Below, in pieces: positions 1 to 7,872 of a DNA stretch of 64,000 nucleotides (position 1 is its first letter; the number at the start of each line of letters is the position of its first letter). Under the pieces are notes generated by a model. It was not told the DNA's origin, made no database searches, and saw only the letters and a list, made by a program, of their open reading frames with translations. The position numbers were made by a program, and so were the translations under genes. The stretch is from Streptomyces purpureus. Its GTDB lineage: Bacteria > Actinomycetota > Actinomycetes > Streptomycetales > Streptomycetaceae. The stretch is from positions 63,392-127,391 of the forward strand of contig NZ_BMQQ01000017.1 in the NCBI RefSeq assembly GCF_014648195.1, in the 5' to 3' direction.

Positions 1-797
1 TCGACGGCTGCCACGGGCGCCATCGGTGCCACCGCCTCGACCGGCTGCGACGGCTGGGCGTCCCACGGGATGCCGCCCTGCGGCGGGATCTCGCCCAGCT
101 GCGGACCGGGCAATACCGGCGCCTCCGGCGCGGGCGCGGGCGCGGCGGCCGGAACCGGGGCGACGGTCTGGACCGGGGCGGGCGCCGGAGCGGGTGCGGT
201 GGCCTGGGCGGGCTGGGCCTCGCGGGGCACGTCCAGGTACTCGGATCCGACGGTCGCGGATCCGGCGACCCGTACGGGCGTCGGAGCGGCCGGGGTGCCG
301 GCGGGGCCGCGGTCGGCCAGGGAGCGGACCACGCCGCCGGAGCCCTCGGCGACCGGCGGGCCCATGTGCAGCGGACGGCGGGCGGGCGGCGCCTGCGCGG
401 CCGCCGGCGGCGGGACACGTACACCGCTGAGGTCGACGGAGCCGGAGTCCCGGCCGCCGGTCTCGTGAACGCCCGGCTCGTACGTCTCGTACACAGGGGT
501 GGGCTGCGCCATGGCCTCGGGGGCCTGCGGGGCGGGCTGCTCGGCCGGGATCCCGCCGGCCACCGGCGGCACGGGCGCGGGAGCCATGGGGGCGGGCGCC
601 TGCGGGGACACCATGCCGGGCTGCTGCTCGCTCCAGGCGCCCTGGGCGCCCGGCATCAGGAGCAGGTCGTCGTCCTCTGCTGCGTTCTCGGAGGGGTCCA
701 GGAAGGTGTACGCGCCCGGTGCGGGGATGCCCGGCTGCTCGACCATGCCTGCGTTCTCCGGCAGCCCCTCGCCCGGGATCTGGCCGGTGTCGGTCAT
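1..797 (-). CDS. Pro/Ala-rich protein, N-terminal part only (C-terminus beyond left edge)
   Basis: From an ATG at 797 the minus-strand frame stays open to the window edge, giving 265 visible residues of an incomplete protein. It begins MTDTGQIPGEGLPENAG and is dominated by Pro, Ala, Gln and Gly, with one acidic patch (ENAAEDDDLLL, about residues 38-48). There is no signal peptide or membrane segment, so the visible part is probably a disordered N-terminal region. The next gene on the same strand is cobL, so the missing part may belong to cobalamin metabolism; I recall cobT-type proteins with long N-terminal extensions in Streptomyces, but nothing visible proves this. Function is unassigned. 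Confidence 0.7.
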   Translation of the reverse strand, partial: MTDTGQIPGEGLPENAGMVEQPGIPAPGAYTFLDPSENAAEDDDLLLMPGAQGAWSEQQPGMVSPQAPAPMAPAPVPPVAGGIPAEQPAPQAPEAMAQPTPVYETYEPGVHETGGRDSGSVDLSGVRVPPPAAAQAPPARRPLHMGPPVAEGSGGVVRSLADRGPAGTPAAPTPVRVAGSATVGSEYLDVPREAQPAQATAPAPAPAPVQTVAPVPAAAPAPAPEAPVLPGPQLGEIPPQGGIPWDAQPSQPVEAVAPMAPVAAV

Positions 798-1133
798 GCG
801 TACCCCTCGCCCATCGGTTGTGCTCCTTCAGATCGCCCGTCAACAACAACGAGCATGCGCGCCGCGCGGCACGAACGGCTCGCGGACTTCCAGCATTGTC
901 GCGGCCTTTCGCCCCCGTGGCAGCGAGATCCGCCACGGTGCGCTGTGGACTGCGCCACGTCGCGCGTCCCCCGGTTCTGCCGTCTTACACGCCGTATCAC
1001 ACCAGGGGTTCAAAAAGGGCCCCTTTTCCGGATATTGACCGGGGGCAGCCCCGGCTGAGCTGGGGCGAACCACCGAACACCGGGGCGCGGTACAACAATC
1101 GGCCAGCCTACCTGGCGTTGTGTGCCGTCACGG
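798..1133. other. Intergenic region between cobL and the Pro-rich gene
   Basis: A 336-bp stretch without a convincing gene. It must hold the promoter of the Pro-rich gene; a TTGAAC hexamer on the minus strand (1013-1008) followed by TGTAAGAC about 18 bases later is a weak candidate. Two inverted repeats (1012-1027 and 1048-1066) lie just downstream of cobL. I looked for a cobalamin riboswitch and saw none. Confidence 0.4.
1012..1066 (-). terminator. Possible terminator after cobL
   Basis: Downstream of the cobL stop, GCCCC (1048-1052) can pair with GGGGC (1062-1066). Beyond it lies a near-palindrome, AAAAGGG (1013-1019) and CCCTTTT (1021-1027), that reads as a T-run on the minus strand. The individual stems are short, so this is tentative. 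Confidence 0.35.
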
Positions 1134-2360
1134 TCACGGGGCGCGGTCCGGACGGTGGCCGGAGAGGAGGAAGACGACCGCGCGTTCCCGCTCCGACCAG
1201 GCTTCCGGGTCGAGGGTGACGTGCTGGAGGAGCACGCATTCGACGGCGTAGCCGCCGTCCGCAAGAGCGGTTCCGATGGCCTCTGCCTCGTCGCGGGTGG
1301 TGGCGTGGGTGACGATCCGTTCGGGGCGGCGGTCGGCGCAGGCGGTGACGACGGGTACTCCCCCGCCGCCGATCCGTACGACGTCCGGTTCGGGCAGCCG
1401 CTCCAGGACGTGCGGGGCGCGGCCGGGGACGGCCTGGAGCTGTACGCCGAAGCGGCGGGCGGCGGCCTCGGTGCGGGCGCAGGCGGCGGGGTCGGCGTCG
1501 ACGGCGATGACGGCGGCGCCGAAGCGGGCGGCTTCGACGGCGAAGGCGCCGCCGCCGCAGCCGATGTCCCAGACGAGGTCGCCGGTGCGGGGCCCGAGGC
1601 GGGCGAGCTGGGCGGCGCGCAGGCCTACGGAACGGCCGGGCTCCTGGGCGTCGGTGGAGTCGGAGCCGTACGCGTCCTCGGGGAGAGCCCAGCCGCGGGT
1701 TCCGGTGGGTCCTGGTTCATGGCCCATCAGCCAGGCGCCGCCCGGGCCGGTGGCCGCGGCGCCGCCGATGACGAGGACCACGTTGGGGTCGCGCCAGGCG
1801 TGGTCGGCGGCCTTGTCGGAGGTGAGGACGGTGACCTGTTCGCGTGCGGTGCCGAGCTCCTCGCAGATGACGAAGGTGCGGTGGACCCCGTCGAGGAGGA
1901 GGGCGAGTTCGGCGGGGCCGGCGCCGGGAGAGGTGAGGACCGCGACCTTGGGGTGGGCGCGGCAGACGTTGACGGCGCGGCGCAGGGTGCGCTGGTGGGC
2001 GACGACGATCCGGGCGTCGTCCCAGGGCATGGCGGCGCGGGCGAAAGCGGCGGCGACGGAGGAGACGGCGGGGACGACTTCGACCTCGAGGCCGTGTTCG
2101 GGGGCGCGCAGGGTGCGGACGACGCCGAAGAAGCCGGGGTCGCCGTCGGCGAGGACGACGGCGGTGCCGCGGTGGCCGGCGATGCGGCGGGCGGCCAGGT
2201 CGACGCTGCCGAGGCGGATCCGTTCGGCGGTGGGCGGTACCTCGGGCAGGGCGAGGTGGTGGCCGGCGCCGGCCACCAGGGTGGCGGCGGAGAGCGCGGA
2301 CCGCGCGGCCTCGGTGAGGGGCGATCCGTCCCAGCCGATCACCGTGACCCGGTCGGCCAT
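1134..2360 (-). CDS. cobL: Precorrin-6Y C5,15-methyltransferase (decarboxylating), CbiE-CbiT fusion
   Basis: Bifunctional cobalamin-pathway enzyme of 408 aa that methylates C5 and C15 of precorrin-6Y and removes the acetate side chain at C12. The N-terminal half (about residues 1-205) is a tetrapyrrole (CbiE-like) methylase with the glycine-rich GDPGFFG motif at residues 73-79. The C-terminal half (about 245-400) is a CbiT-like SAM methyltransferase with WDIGCGGG at 264-271. Length fits the fused CobL family. The ATG at 2360 lies 57 bp after the GNAT gene, so the two may be co-transcribed. No other cob gene is visible in the window. Confidence 0.95.
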   Translation of the reverse strand: MADRVTVIGWDGSPLTEAARSALSAATLVAGAGHHLALPEVPPTAERIRLGSVDLAARRIAGHRGTAVVLADGDPGFFGVVRTLRAPEHGLEVEVVPAVSSVAAAFARAAMPWDDARIVVAHQRTLRRAVNVCRAHPKVAVLTSPGAGPAELALLLDGVHRTFVICEELGTAREQVTVLTSDKAADHAWRDPNVVLVIGGAAATGPGGAWLMGHEPGPTGTRGWALPEDAYGSDSTDAQEPGRSVGLRAAQLARLGPRTGDLVWDIGCGGGAFAVEAARFGAAVIAVDADPAACARTEAAARRFGVQLQAVPGRAPHVLERLPEPDVVRIGGGGVPVVTACADRRPERIVTHATTRDEAEAIGTALADGGYAVECVLLQHVTLDPEAWSERERAVVFLLSGHRPDRAP

Positions 2361-2417
2361 CGTCGCTGTCTCCTGAAAGTGTTGTCGCTGGTCGGGCCAG
2401 GCCGAGGTTACCCGGCC

Positions 2418-3071
2418 TCAGCTCCAGTCGGTGAAGGAGGAGTAGCCGGCGTCTGCCATCTGGTCGGTGACGCCTTCGAGGTCCTCGGGGAGCAGGCTCC
2501 AGACGATCAGGTCGGTCCTGATGTCGCTCCAGCCGCCGTCCGTGACGTCGTCGGGGCGGGTGCGGGCTATCCAGGCGTTGCGCAGGACGCCCTCGCTGAT
2601 GCAGCCGATCTTCTGGGCGACCTGCTGGGCGGCGGTGTTGTCGGCGGCGGTGCGCAGTTCCAGGCGTTCGAACTTCTGGTCGCGGAAGAGCCATTGGGCG
2701 GCGGCGAGGACGGATTCGGTGGCGTATCCCTCGCCGCGGGCCCAGGGGGCGGTGACATAGGTGACTTCGGTGCTGAGGGTGCGCCAGTTGGTGTTCTTGA
2801 GGTGGATGGTGCCGACGAGGCGCTGGGTGAGGAACTCGGTGACGGCAAGGACCACACCGCGGCCTTCGGTGCGCTCCGCAGGAGCGATCCTGCTGACCCA
2901 TTCCCGGGCGTCGGCCTCGGTGTAGGGGTACGGGACGGAGGTCCAGGCGGTGACCAGCTCGTCGTTCATCATCTCGACGTACGCGGGGATGTCGGCCTCT
3001 TCGTACGGGCGTAGCACCAGCCGGTCCGTGCTGATGGAGATGTCCGGGAACGCCGGAGAGGGGGTAGTCAT
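2418..3071 (-). CDS. GNAT acetyltransferase (RimJ/RimL type)
   Basis: A 217-aa N-acetyltransferase of the RimJ/RimL branch of the GNAT fold, probably acetylating a protein N-terminus or a small amine with acetyl-CoA. Family-typical segments are RLVLRPYEEADIPAY near the N-terminus, the central VGTIHLKN strand and GYATESVLAAAQWLF, which matches the acetyl-CoA pyrophosphate loop. I chose ATG 3071 over the in-frame ATG at 3083 because GGAG (3081-3078) sits 6 bases ahead of it, inside the longer frame. It precedes cobL on the same strand. Substrate is unknown. Confidence 0.85.
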   Translation of the reverse strand: MTTPSPAFPDISISTDRLVLRPYEEADIPAYVEMMNDELVTAWTSVPYPYTEADAREWVSRIAPAERTEGRGVVLAVTEFLTQRLVGTIHLKNTNWRTLSTEVTYVTAPWARGEGYATESVLAAAQWLFRDQKFERLELRTAADNTAAQQVAQKIGCISEGVLRNAWIARTRPDDVTDGGWSDIRTDLIVWSLLPEDLEGVTDQMADAGYSSFTDWS

Positions 3072-3175
3072 GCGCAGCTCCATACCGAGGACCGTCCGTT
3101 AAGACCGTGAACGCACAGCATGCAACATGGGGCTGCCGGTGCGCATGGCCGGGTCCGGGGCGGGTGGGACGCGGC

Positions 3176-3213
3176 GGAGGCCCCGCGCATCGGACGGGAT
3201 GCGGGGGGCCTCC
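3176..3213 (-). terminator. Terminator hairpin after metQ
   Basis: A 16-base arm (3176-3191) pairs with 3198-3213 with one mismatch around a 6-base loop. It lies 47 bp past the metQ stop in the direction of transcription. No T-run follows. Confidence 0.75.
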
Positions 3214-3259
3214 TTCACAAGGACTGTACTGCGGGGCCTACTTGGCGATCGTGGCGGCC

Positions 3260-4117
3260 TTACTTGGCGACCGTGCCGAAGGCCGGGACGACGGCACCGT
3301 TCTTGTAGGTGTCCTCGATGTACTTCTTCACCTCGGGCGAGTTGAGGAGCTTGGTGAGCTTCTCCACGCGCGCGTCCTTCTCGTTGCCCTCCTTGACGGC
3401 GAGGAAGTTGGCGTACGGGTTGCCCTCCGCCTTCTCCAGGGCGAGGGCGTCGGCGGCGGGGCTGAGCTTGGCCTCGATCGCGTAGTTGCCGTTGATGACG
3501 GCGGCGTCGACGTCGTTCAGGGCACGGGGCACGGTGGCGGCCTCCAGCTCCTTGAACTCCAGGCCCTTCTTGTCGGTGATGTCGGAGAGCTTGCCGTTCG
3601 AGCCGACGCCGTCCTTGAGGGTGATCAGACCGACGTCGGAGAGCAGCTTGAGCGCACGGCCGCCGTTGGTGGTGTCGTTCGGGACGGCGATGGTCTGGCC
3701 GGCCTTGATCTCCTTGAGGTCCTTCAGCTTCTTGGAGTAGAGGCCGAGAGGCTCCAGGTGGACGTTGACGACGGGGACGATGGTCGTCCTGTTCTTCTTG
3801 TTGAAGTCGTCCAGGTAGGGCTTGTGCTGGAAGAAGTTGGCGTCGACCTGGCCGGACTGGGTGGCGGTGTTCGGCAGGACGTAGTCGGTGAACTCCTTCA
3901 CCTCCAGCTTCAGGCCGGCCTTCTCGGCGAGGTTGTCCTTGACGAAGTTGAGGATGTCGGCGTGCGGCGTCGGGGACGCGGCGACGACGAGCGCCTTGGA
4001 GGAGTCTGAGCCGCCCTTGGCGGAGGACGGGTCGGAGGCCGTGCCGCAGGCGGTGAGGCCGAGGGCGAGAGCGGCGGAGGCGGCGGCGGCCGCGGTGAGC
4101 TTGATGTTCTTACGCAC
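3260..4117 (-). CDS. metQ: Methionine ABC transporter substrate-binding lipoprotein
   Basis: The 285-aa binding protein captures methionine outside the membrane and delivers it to MetI/MetN. The N-terminus VRKNIKLTAAAAASAAL is a lipoprotein signal ending in the lipobox LTAC, with the lipidated Cys at residue 24. The rest is a NlpA/MetQ-type periplasmic-binding fold (VVAASPTPHADIL, IAVPNDTTNGGRALKLL). I take GTG 4117 as start: GAGG lies 8 bases upstream, and the signal peptide would otherwise carry a 14-residue hydrophilic extension from 4159. It is the last gene of metN-metI-metQ, 69 bp after metI. Just past the stop, 3239-3256 is a near copy of the last codons. Confidence 0.93.
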   Translation of the reverse strand: MRKNIKLTAAAAASAALALGLTACGTASDPSSAKGGSDSSKALVVAASPTPHADILNFVKDNLAEKAGLKLEVKEFTDYVLPNTATQSGQVDANFFQHKPYLDDFNKKNRTTIVPVVNVHLEPLGLYSKKLKDLKEIKAGQTIAVPNDTTNGGRALKLLSDVGLITLKDGVGSNGKLSDITDKKGLEFKELEAATVPRALNDVDAAVINGNYAIEAKLSPAADALALEKAEGNPYANFLAVKEGNEKDARVEKLTKLLNSPEVKKYIEDTYKNGAVVPAFGTVAK

Positions 4118-4186
4118 GAAAAGTGCCTCTTTCTGGTGATGCGGGTGGCGCCCGGACAAGGAGTGCGGGCTCTTTGGTGCCAGGTG

Positions 4187-4855
4187 TCAGGCGGTGCGGC
4201 CGCGGCGCGCGAGGAGCCGTACGGCGAGGTCACCGATGAGCTGGACAACGGTGACGATCGCGATCAGGACGACGACCGTGATCAGCATGAACTGGGTGTC
4301 GAACCGCTGGTATCCGTAGGTGATGGCCTTGGAGCCGAGGCCTTCGCCGCCGACCGCGCCGGCCATCGCCGAGTAGCCGATGAGCACGATGACGGTGGTG
4401 GTGACGCCGGACACGAGTGAGGGCAGGGCCTGCGGGAGCAGCACCTTGCGGATGATCGTCGGGATGGATCCGCCCATGGACTGGACGGCTTCGACCAGGC
4501 CGTGGTCGACCTCGCGGACCGCCGTCTCGACGAGTCGCGCGAAGAAGGGGATGGCCCCGACGGCCAGCGGCACGATCATCGCGGTGGGGCCGATGAAGGT
4601 GCCGACGACGAGGGTGGTGAAGGGGATCAGGGCGATCAGCAGGATGATGAACGGCAGCGAGCGGCCGATGTTCACGATCACGCCGACGACCTTGTTGAGG
4701 GGCCGGTTCTGCAGGAGGCCGCCCTTGTCCGTGAGGACGAGGAGGATGCCGAGCGGGAGTCCGCCGAGGACGGTGACCACCGTGGACCACAGCACCATGT
4801 AGAGGGTGTCGATGGTGCCCTGCTCCAGCAGGGGCTGCATCTCCGACCAGGTCAC
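4187..4855 (-). CDS. metI: Methionine ABC transporter permease
   Basis: A 222-aa inner-membrane permease of the MetI (BPD_transp_1) family with about five membrane helices. The cytoplasmic EAA loop, which docks on the ATPase, is visible as EAVQSMGGSIPTIIRKVLLP at about residues 121-140. It starts at a GTG whose last bases form the metN stop (GTGA, 4855-4852), so translation is likely coupled to metN. It forms the pore for methionine uptake with MetN and MetQ. Confidence 0.94.
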   Translation of the reverse strand: MTWSEMQPLLEQGTIDTLYMVLWSTVVTVLGGLPLGILLVLTDKGGLLQNRPLNKVVGVIVNIGRSLPFIILLIALIPFTTLVVGTFIGPTAMIVPLAVGAIPFFARLVETAVREVDHGLVEAVQSMGGSIPTIIRKVLLPQALPSLVSGVTTTVIVLIGYSAMAGAVGGEGLGSKAITYGYQRFDTQFMLITVVVLIAIVTVVQLIGDLAVRLLARRGRTA

Positions 4856-5916
4856 TTGGCACCTTCCTTGGCCAGTACGGGGCTCTGCGCGGCCTGCGCG
4901 GGGACGGTCGCGTCCGCTTCGACGATCTCGACCTGGAGGCCCTGCTCGCGCAGGAAGCCGACCGGGACGACGTTCTCCTCGTAGCGGCCGGGCAGTTCGA
5001 TCCGCATCCGGCCGATCTGGCGTCCGCCGACGGTGTCCATGGCGGCGCCGAGGATGGAGATGTCGACGTTGTACGTGCGGGAGAGCTGCGAGATGACCGG
5101 CTGGGTGGCGGCCTCGCCGTGGAACGTCACGTCGACGACGGTGCGGTCGGGGCCGGTGGCGTCGCCGGTCACCGGGAAGAGCTCGGCGGCCAGTTCGGAG
5201 CCCGGGGTGGCGAGGAGTTCACTCACGGTGCCGGACTCGACGATGCGGCCCTTCCGCATCAGCGCGGCCGAGTCGCAGATCGTCTTGACGACGTCCATCT
5301 CGTGGGTGATGAGCAGGACGGTCAGACCGAGCTGGCGGTTGAGATCGCGCAGCAGCTGGAGGATGGAGCGGGTGGTCTCCGGGTCAAGGGCGCTGGTGGC
5401 CTCGTCGGAGAGGAGCACCTTGGGGTTGCCGGCGAGGGCGCGGGCGATGCCGACGCGCTGCTTCTGGCCGCCGGAGAGCTGGCCGGGGTAGGCCTTGGCC
5501 TTGTCGGCGAGGCCGACGAGATCGAGGAGTTCGAGGGCGCGGCGGGAGCGCTCGGCGCCGGAGACGCCGAGGATCTCCAGCGGGAGCTCGATGTTGTCCT
5601 CGACGGTGCGCGAGGACAGCAGGTTGAAGTGCTGGAAGACCATGCCGATGCTGCTGCGCGCGCGGCGCAGGTCCTTGCCGGCGCGGCGGCCGCGTCCGGC
5701 GAGGGCGGTGAGGTCGACGCCGTCGACGGTCACGGTGCCGGAGGTGGGGCGCTCCAGGAGGTTGACGCAGCGGATGAGCGAGGACTTTCCGGCGCCGCTC
5801 TGTCCGATCACGCCGAAGACCTCGCCTTCGCGGACATGGAGGTCGACGCCGTCCAGAGCGGTGACCTGGCGGCCTCGCGACTCGTAGACCTTGGTCAGGC
5901 CTGTTGTGGTGATCAC
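4852..5916 (-). CDS. metN: Methionine ABC transporter ATP-binding protein with NIL domain
   Basis: The 354-aa ATPase drives methionine import. It has Walker A (GQSGAGKSS, residues 38-46), the ABC signature LSGGQKQRVGIARAL, Walker B VLLSDEATSAL and the switch His in LLITHEMD. The C-terminal 80-90 residues (TFHGEAATQPVISQLSRTY onward) form the NIL domain, which in this family binds methionine and inhibits transport when the cell is replete. The GTG start at 5916 has only a weak GGA upstream. About 210 nt of structured leader separate it from an upstream Cys/Met-rich small ORF, suggesting transcript-level control. Confidence 0.95.
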   Translation of the reverse strand: MITTTGLTKVYESRGRQVTALDGVDLHVREGEVFGVIGQSGAGKSSLIRCVNLLERPTSGTVTVDGVDLTALAGRGRRAGKDLRRARSSIGMVFQHFNLLSSRTVEDNIELPLEILGVSGAERSRRALELLDLVGLADKAKAYPGQLSGGQKQRVGIARALAGNPKVLLSDEATSALDPETTRSILQLLRDLNRQLGLTVLLITHEMDVVKTICDSAALMRKGRIVESGTVSELLATPGSELAAELFPVTGDATGPDRTVVDVTFHGEAATQPVISQLSRTYNVDISILGAAMDTVGGRQIGRMRIELPGRYEENVVPVGFLREQGLQVEIVEADATVPAQAAQSPVLAKEGAK

Positions 5917-6126
5917 AGGGTTTCCGTCACTGTCGAGTGCGCGGCGCGGTGTCCGCCGGCACGGGGCATTCGTGGACAGTCAGGCGCAGAATGGCTGCCG
6001 GCCGGTGGCCGGGTGGCAGCGCGTGCGCGGGGCGGGCTCGGCCGTACGCGGTGGGGGTTTCCATGGCGTACGGATCCGGCCGGGCCGTCGGTCTCGCTTC
6101 GGGGCGCGAGGCACAGGCGGGGGCCC
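5917..6126 (-). promoter_or_regulatory. Structured leader between the Cys/Met peptide and metN
   Basis: About 210 nt of untranslated leader contain at least two strong hairpins. CCGTACGC (6042-6049) pairs perfectly with 6066-6073. GCTGCC (5994-5999) pairs with GGCAGC (6015-6020) around an inner GGCC/GGCC stem. A ribosome stalled on the upstream Cys/Met codons could change which hairpins form. I did not find the conserved core of a SAM riboswitch here. The regulatory role is inferred from position and structure. Confidence 0.45.
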
Positions 6127-6213
6127 TCAGAAGGCGCACATTCGACACATACAACGAGCACCGGGCGTCGTGATCGCCTCGGTCGCAAGGGTGCGGCTGC
6201 TCGTCGTGGTCAT
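6127..6213 (-). CDS. Putative Cys/Met-rich leader peptide upstream of metNIQ
   Basis: A 28-codon minus-strand ORF starting ATG 6213 (MTTTSSRTLATEAITT...) whose last nine residues are R-C-M-C-R-M-C-A-F, that is three Cys and two Met within seven codons just before the TGA. TTTACT lies 7 bases upstream of the ATG, so the transcript may be leaderless. The stop is 210 bp before metN. Known relatives in logic are the polycysteine leaderless ORFs of mycobacteria, which act as cysteine-responsive attenuators. The arrangement suggests the peptide senses charged tRNA-Cys or tRNA-Met and controls the methionine transporter. It could also be chance, which a comparison across Streptomyces would settle. 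Confidence 0.6.
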   Translation of the reverse strand: MTTTSSRTLATEAITTPGARCMCRMCAF

Positions 6214-6560
6214 GGCTGCAAGTAAAGCAGACACGGGTACGACACCCGGCCGAGTGTCCGAATAGCGGACGCGTTCTCCTCTGTATACGGACGCTTCGCG
6301 GGCCGGCCCGCGAGGCCGCGCCAGGCCCCTGACCTGGGCTGACAAGGGAGGGCGGCCGGTGGTCGCGGCGGGTTTGTGGGTGCGGCCGCCGCGCGACTGT
6401 GGTCAAGACCACTGGGGGCCGACGCGGTGTGCTCATCGCGGCGGCGGCGTCCTGAGCGGCCGCGGCGCCGGCCGCGATCGCCTCCGGGAGCCGGCGCGGG
6501 CCGGGCCGGACGCGGGGGCCGAGCGCTTCGGGTCTTTTGGCGCGTAATACCCTCGGGCGC
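6214..6560. other. Divergent intergenic region before the small membrane-protein pair
   Basis: 347 bp holding the promoters of the met leader (minus) and of the membrane protein gene at 6561 (plus). A TAATAC hexamer at 6545-6550 precedes the plus-strand ATG by 10 bases, compatible with a leaderless or very short-leader transcript. No further gene is apparent. Confidence 0.4.
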
Positions 6561-6929
6561 ATGCTTGACGCCCTGACGGTCGCGGTCGCCGTGGCCGCGC
6601 TCGCCCTCGCCGCCTGGTGCGGCTTCGCCTTCACCCGCGACCAGCCCACCAAGGACTGGCACTTCATCGGCATGGCCGTGGTGACGGTCCTGGCGCTGGC
6701 CCAGCTGGTGACGGGGATCGTGCAGCTCGCGCGGGGCGAGGAGGCCGGCGAGGGTACGGCGATCTTCGTCGCGTATCTGCTCGGCGCGCTCTTCACGGTG
6801 CCCGTGGCCGGCTTCATGTCGCTCACCGAGCGCTCCCGCTGGGGGTCGGCGACGGTCGCCGCCGGCGCGGTGGTCCTCGCGGTGCTCGAGGTGCGGCTGT
6901 GGGACATCTGGGGAGGCGTCGATGTCTGA
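6561..6929 (+). CDS. Small integral membrane protein (four predicted helices)
   Basis: A 122-aa hydrophobic protein with about four membrane helices: residues 3-20, 35-55, 70-92 and 97-115. Its only notable soluble loop is the charged stretch FTRDQPTKDW after helix 1. No family motif is recognised. ATG 6561 is chosen because TAATAC lies just upstream and an eight-residue extension to 6537 would be polar. It overlaps the next membrane gene by 8 bp, so the two are probably co-expressed and may act together. Function unknown. Confidence 0.75.
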   Translation: MLDALTVAVAVAALALAAWCGFAFTRDQPTKDWHFIGMAVVTVLALAQLVTGIVQLARGEEAGEGTAIFVAYLLGALFTVPVAGFMSLTERSRWGSATVAAGAVVLAVLEVRLWDIWGGVDV

Positions 6930-7344
6930 GCCGAACGCTGTCGGGCGGGCCCGGCTGGTCCAGGGCCCCGGCATGCTGCTCGTGTGGCTGTACGGGGTGA
7001 TGTCGGTCGGCGCGGTCTCCCGCTCCGTCTACCAGATCGCCACCGAGTACGACCGGGCCCCGCTGGCGTACACCCTGTCGGCCGTGGCGGCCGTGGTCTA
7101 CGCGTTCATCACGTACACGCTCTTCCGCGGCGGTGAGACGGCCCGCAAGGCGGCGCTGGTGTGCTGCGCCGCCGAGCTGGTGGGCGTCCTGACCGTGGGC
7201 ACCTGGACGATGGCGGACCCGTCCGCCTTCCCCGATGCCACGGTCTGGTCCGACTACGGCCTGGGCTATCTGCTGATTCCGGTCCTGCTGCCGGTCACCG
7301 GCATCGTCTGGCTGCGCCGCTCACGCCGGACCGCCCAGGCCTGA
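6922..7344 (+). CDS. Small integral membrane protein (four predicted helices)
   Basis: A 140-aa protein with about four helices (near residues 17-35, 48-68, 76-98 and 116-134) and a short basic tail (RRSRRTAQA). It starts inside the end of the preceding membrane-protein gene (8-bp overlap), implying translational coupling. No catalytic or transporter motif is recognised. The reading frame has normal Streptomyces codon bias. Function unknown. Confidence 0.75.
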   Translation: MSEPNAVGRARLVQGPGMLLVWLYGVMSVGAVSRSVYQIATEYDRAPLAYTLSAVAAVVYAFITYTLFRGGETARKAALVCCAAELVGVLTVGTWTMADPSAFPDATVWSDYGLGYLLIPVLLPVTGIVWLRRSRRTAQA

Positions 7345-7357
7345 GCCGGCCTCAGGC
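7339..7357. terminator. Bidirectional hairpin spanning two convergent stop codons
   Basis: GCCTGAG (7339-7345) pairs with CTCAGGC (7351-7357) across a 5-base loop. The stop codons of the membrane gene (7342-7344) and of the convergent GNAT gene (7352-7354) both lie in the stem, so one element can serve both transcripts. Confidence 0.5.
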
Positions 7358-7834
7358 GGCCTTCTCCAGGGTGACGAGGGTGAGCCGGGGGCCGACCTCA
7401 CGGGTGGCCACGGTCTCGTAGCCCTTGCGGCGGTACAGCCGCAGGTTGCCCTCGCTGCGGTGGCCGGTGAAGAGCTGGAACCGCTTCGCCGCAGGGGCGG
7501 GGTCCGCCGCGAAGTGCCGCTCGATCGCGTCGAGGAGCCTTCCGCCCAGGCCGTGGCGCCGCAGCCGGGGGTGCACGATGAGCTTGTCGATGCGGACCGT
7601 GCCGGTGTCGTCGGCGGTGGCCCGCACGGAGGCCACGATCTCGTCGCCGAGCCGCGCCACCAGGGCGTGCCCCTGGGCGAGTTCGGCCCGCAGCGCGTCG
7701 AGCGACTGGGTGAGGGGCTCGATGCTGTAGTCGCCGTACAGCTCGGCCTCGCTCTGGTAACACAGGTACTGCAGTTTGAGAATGTGCTCGGCGTCCTGCT
7801 CGTCCGCGGCTGAGATCGTCACGCTCATGCCCAT
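7352..7834 (-). CDS. GNAT family N-acetyltransferase
   Basis: A 160-aa single-domain GNAT. The signature acetyl-CoA-binding region is IDKLIVHPRLRRHGLGGRLL (about residues 92-111, with the R-x-x-G-x-G/A pattern in RRHGLG), followed by the C-terminal GNLRLYRRKGYE strand typical of the fold. I chose ATG 7834 because GGGAGG lies 9 bases upstream; the frame also runs open to 7864, and ATG 7828 is possible. It converges on the small membrane-protein pair. Substrate cannot be inferred. Confidence 0.85.
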   Translation of the reverse strand: MGMSVTISAADEQDAEHILKLQYLCYQSEAELYGDYSIEPLTQSLDALRAELAQGHALVARLGDEIVASVRATADDTGTVRIDKLIVHPRLRRHGLGGRLLDAIERHFAADPAPAAKRFQLFTGHRSEGNLRLYRRKGYETVATREVGPRLTLVTLEKAA

Positions 7835-7872
7835 GTGTGCATGCCTCCCGCTCACCTGGTCCACCGGTCGGT

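Noticed and set aside
798..1133. Cobalamin riboswitch near cobL
   Set aside because: No B12-box-like sequence seen on either strand, and the region is downstream of cobL rather than upstream.
1122..3014. 630-codon plus-strand open frame
   Set aside because: It is antisense to cobL and the GNAT gene; Gly/Asp/Val-rich composition is the usual shadow frame of GC-rich genes.
5917..6300. SAM riboswitch upstream of metN
   Set aside because: I looked for the SAM-I/SAM-IV core on the minus strand and found no matching conserved segments; leader-peptide attenuation explains the region better.
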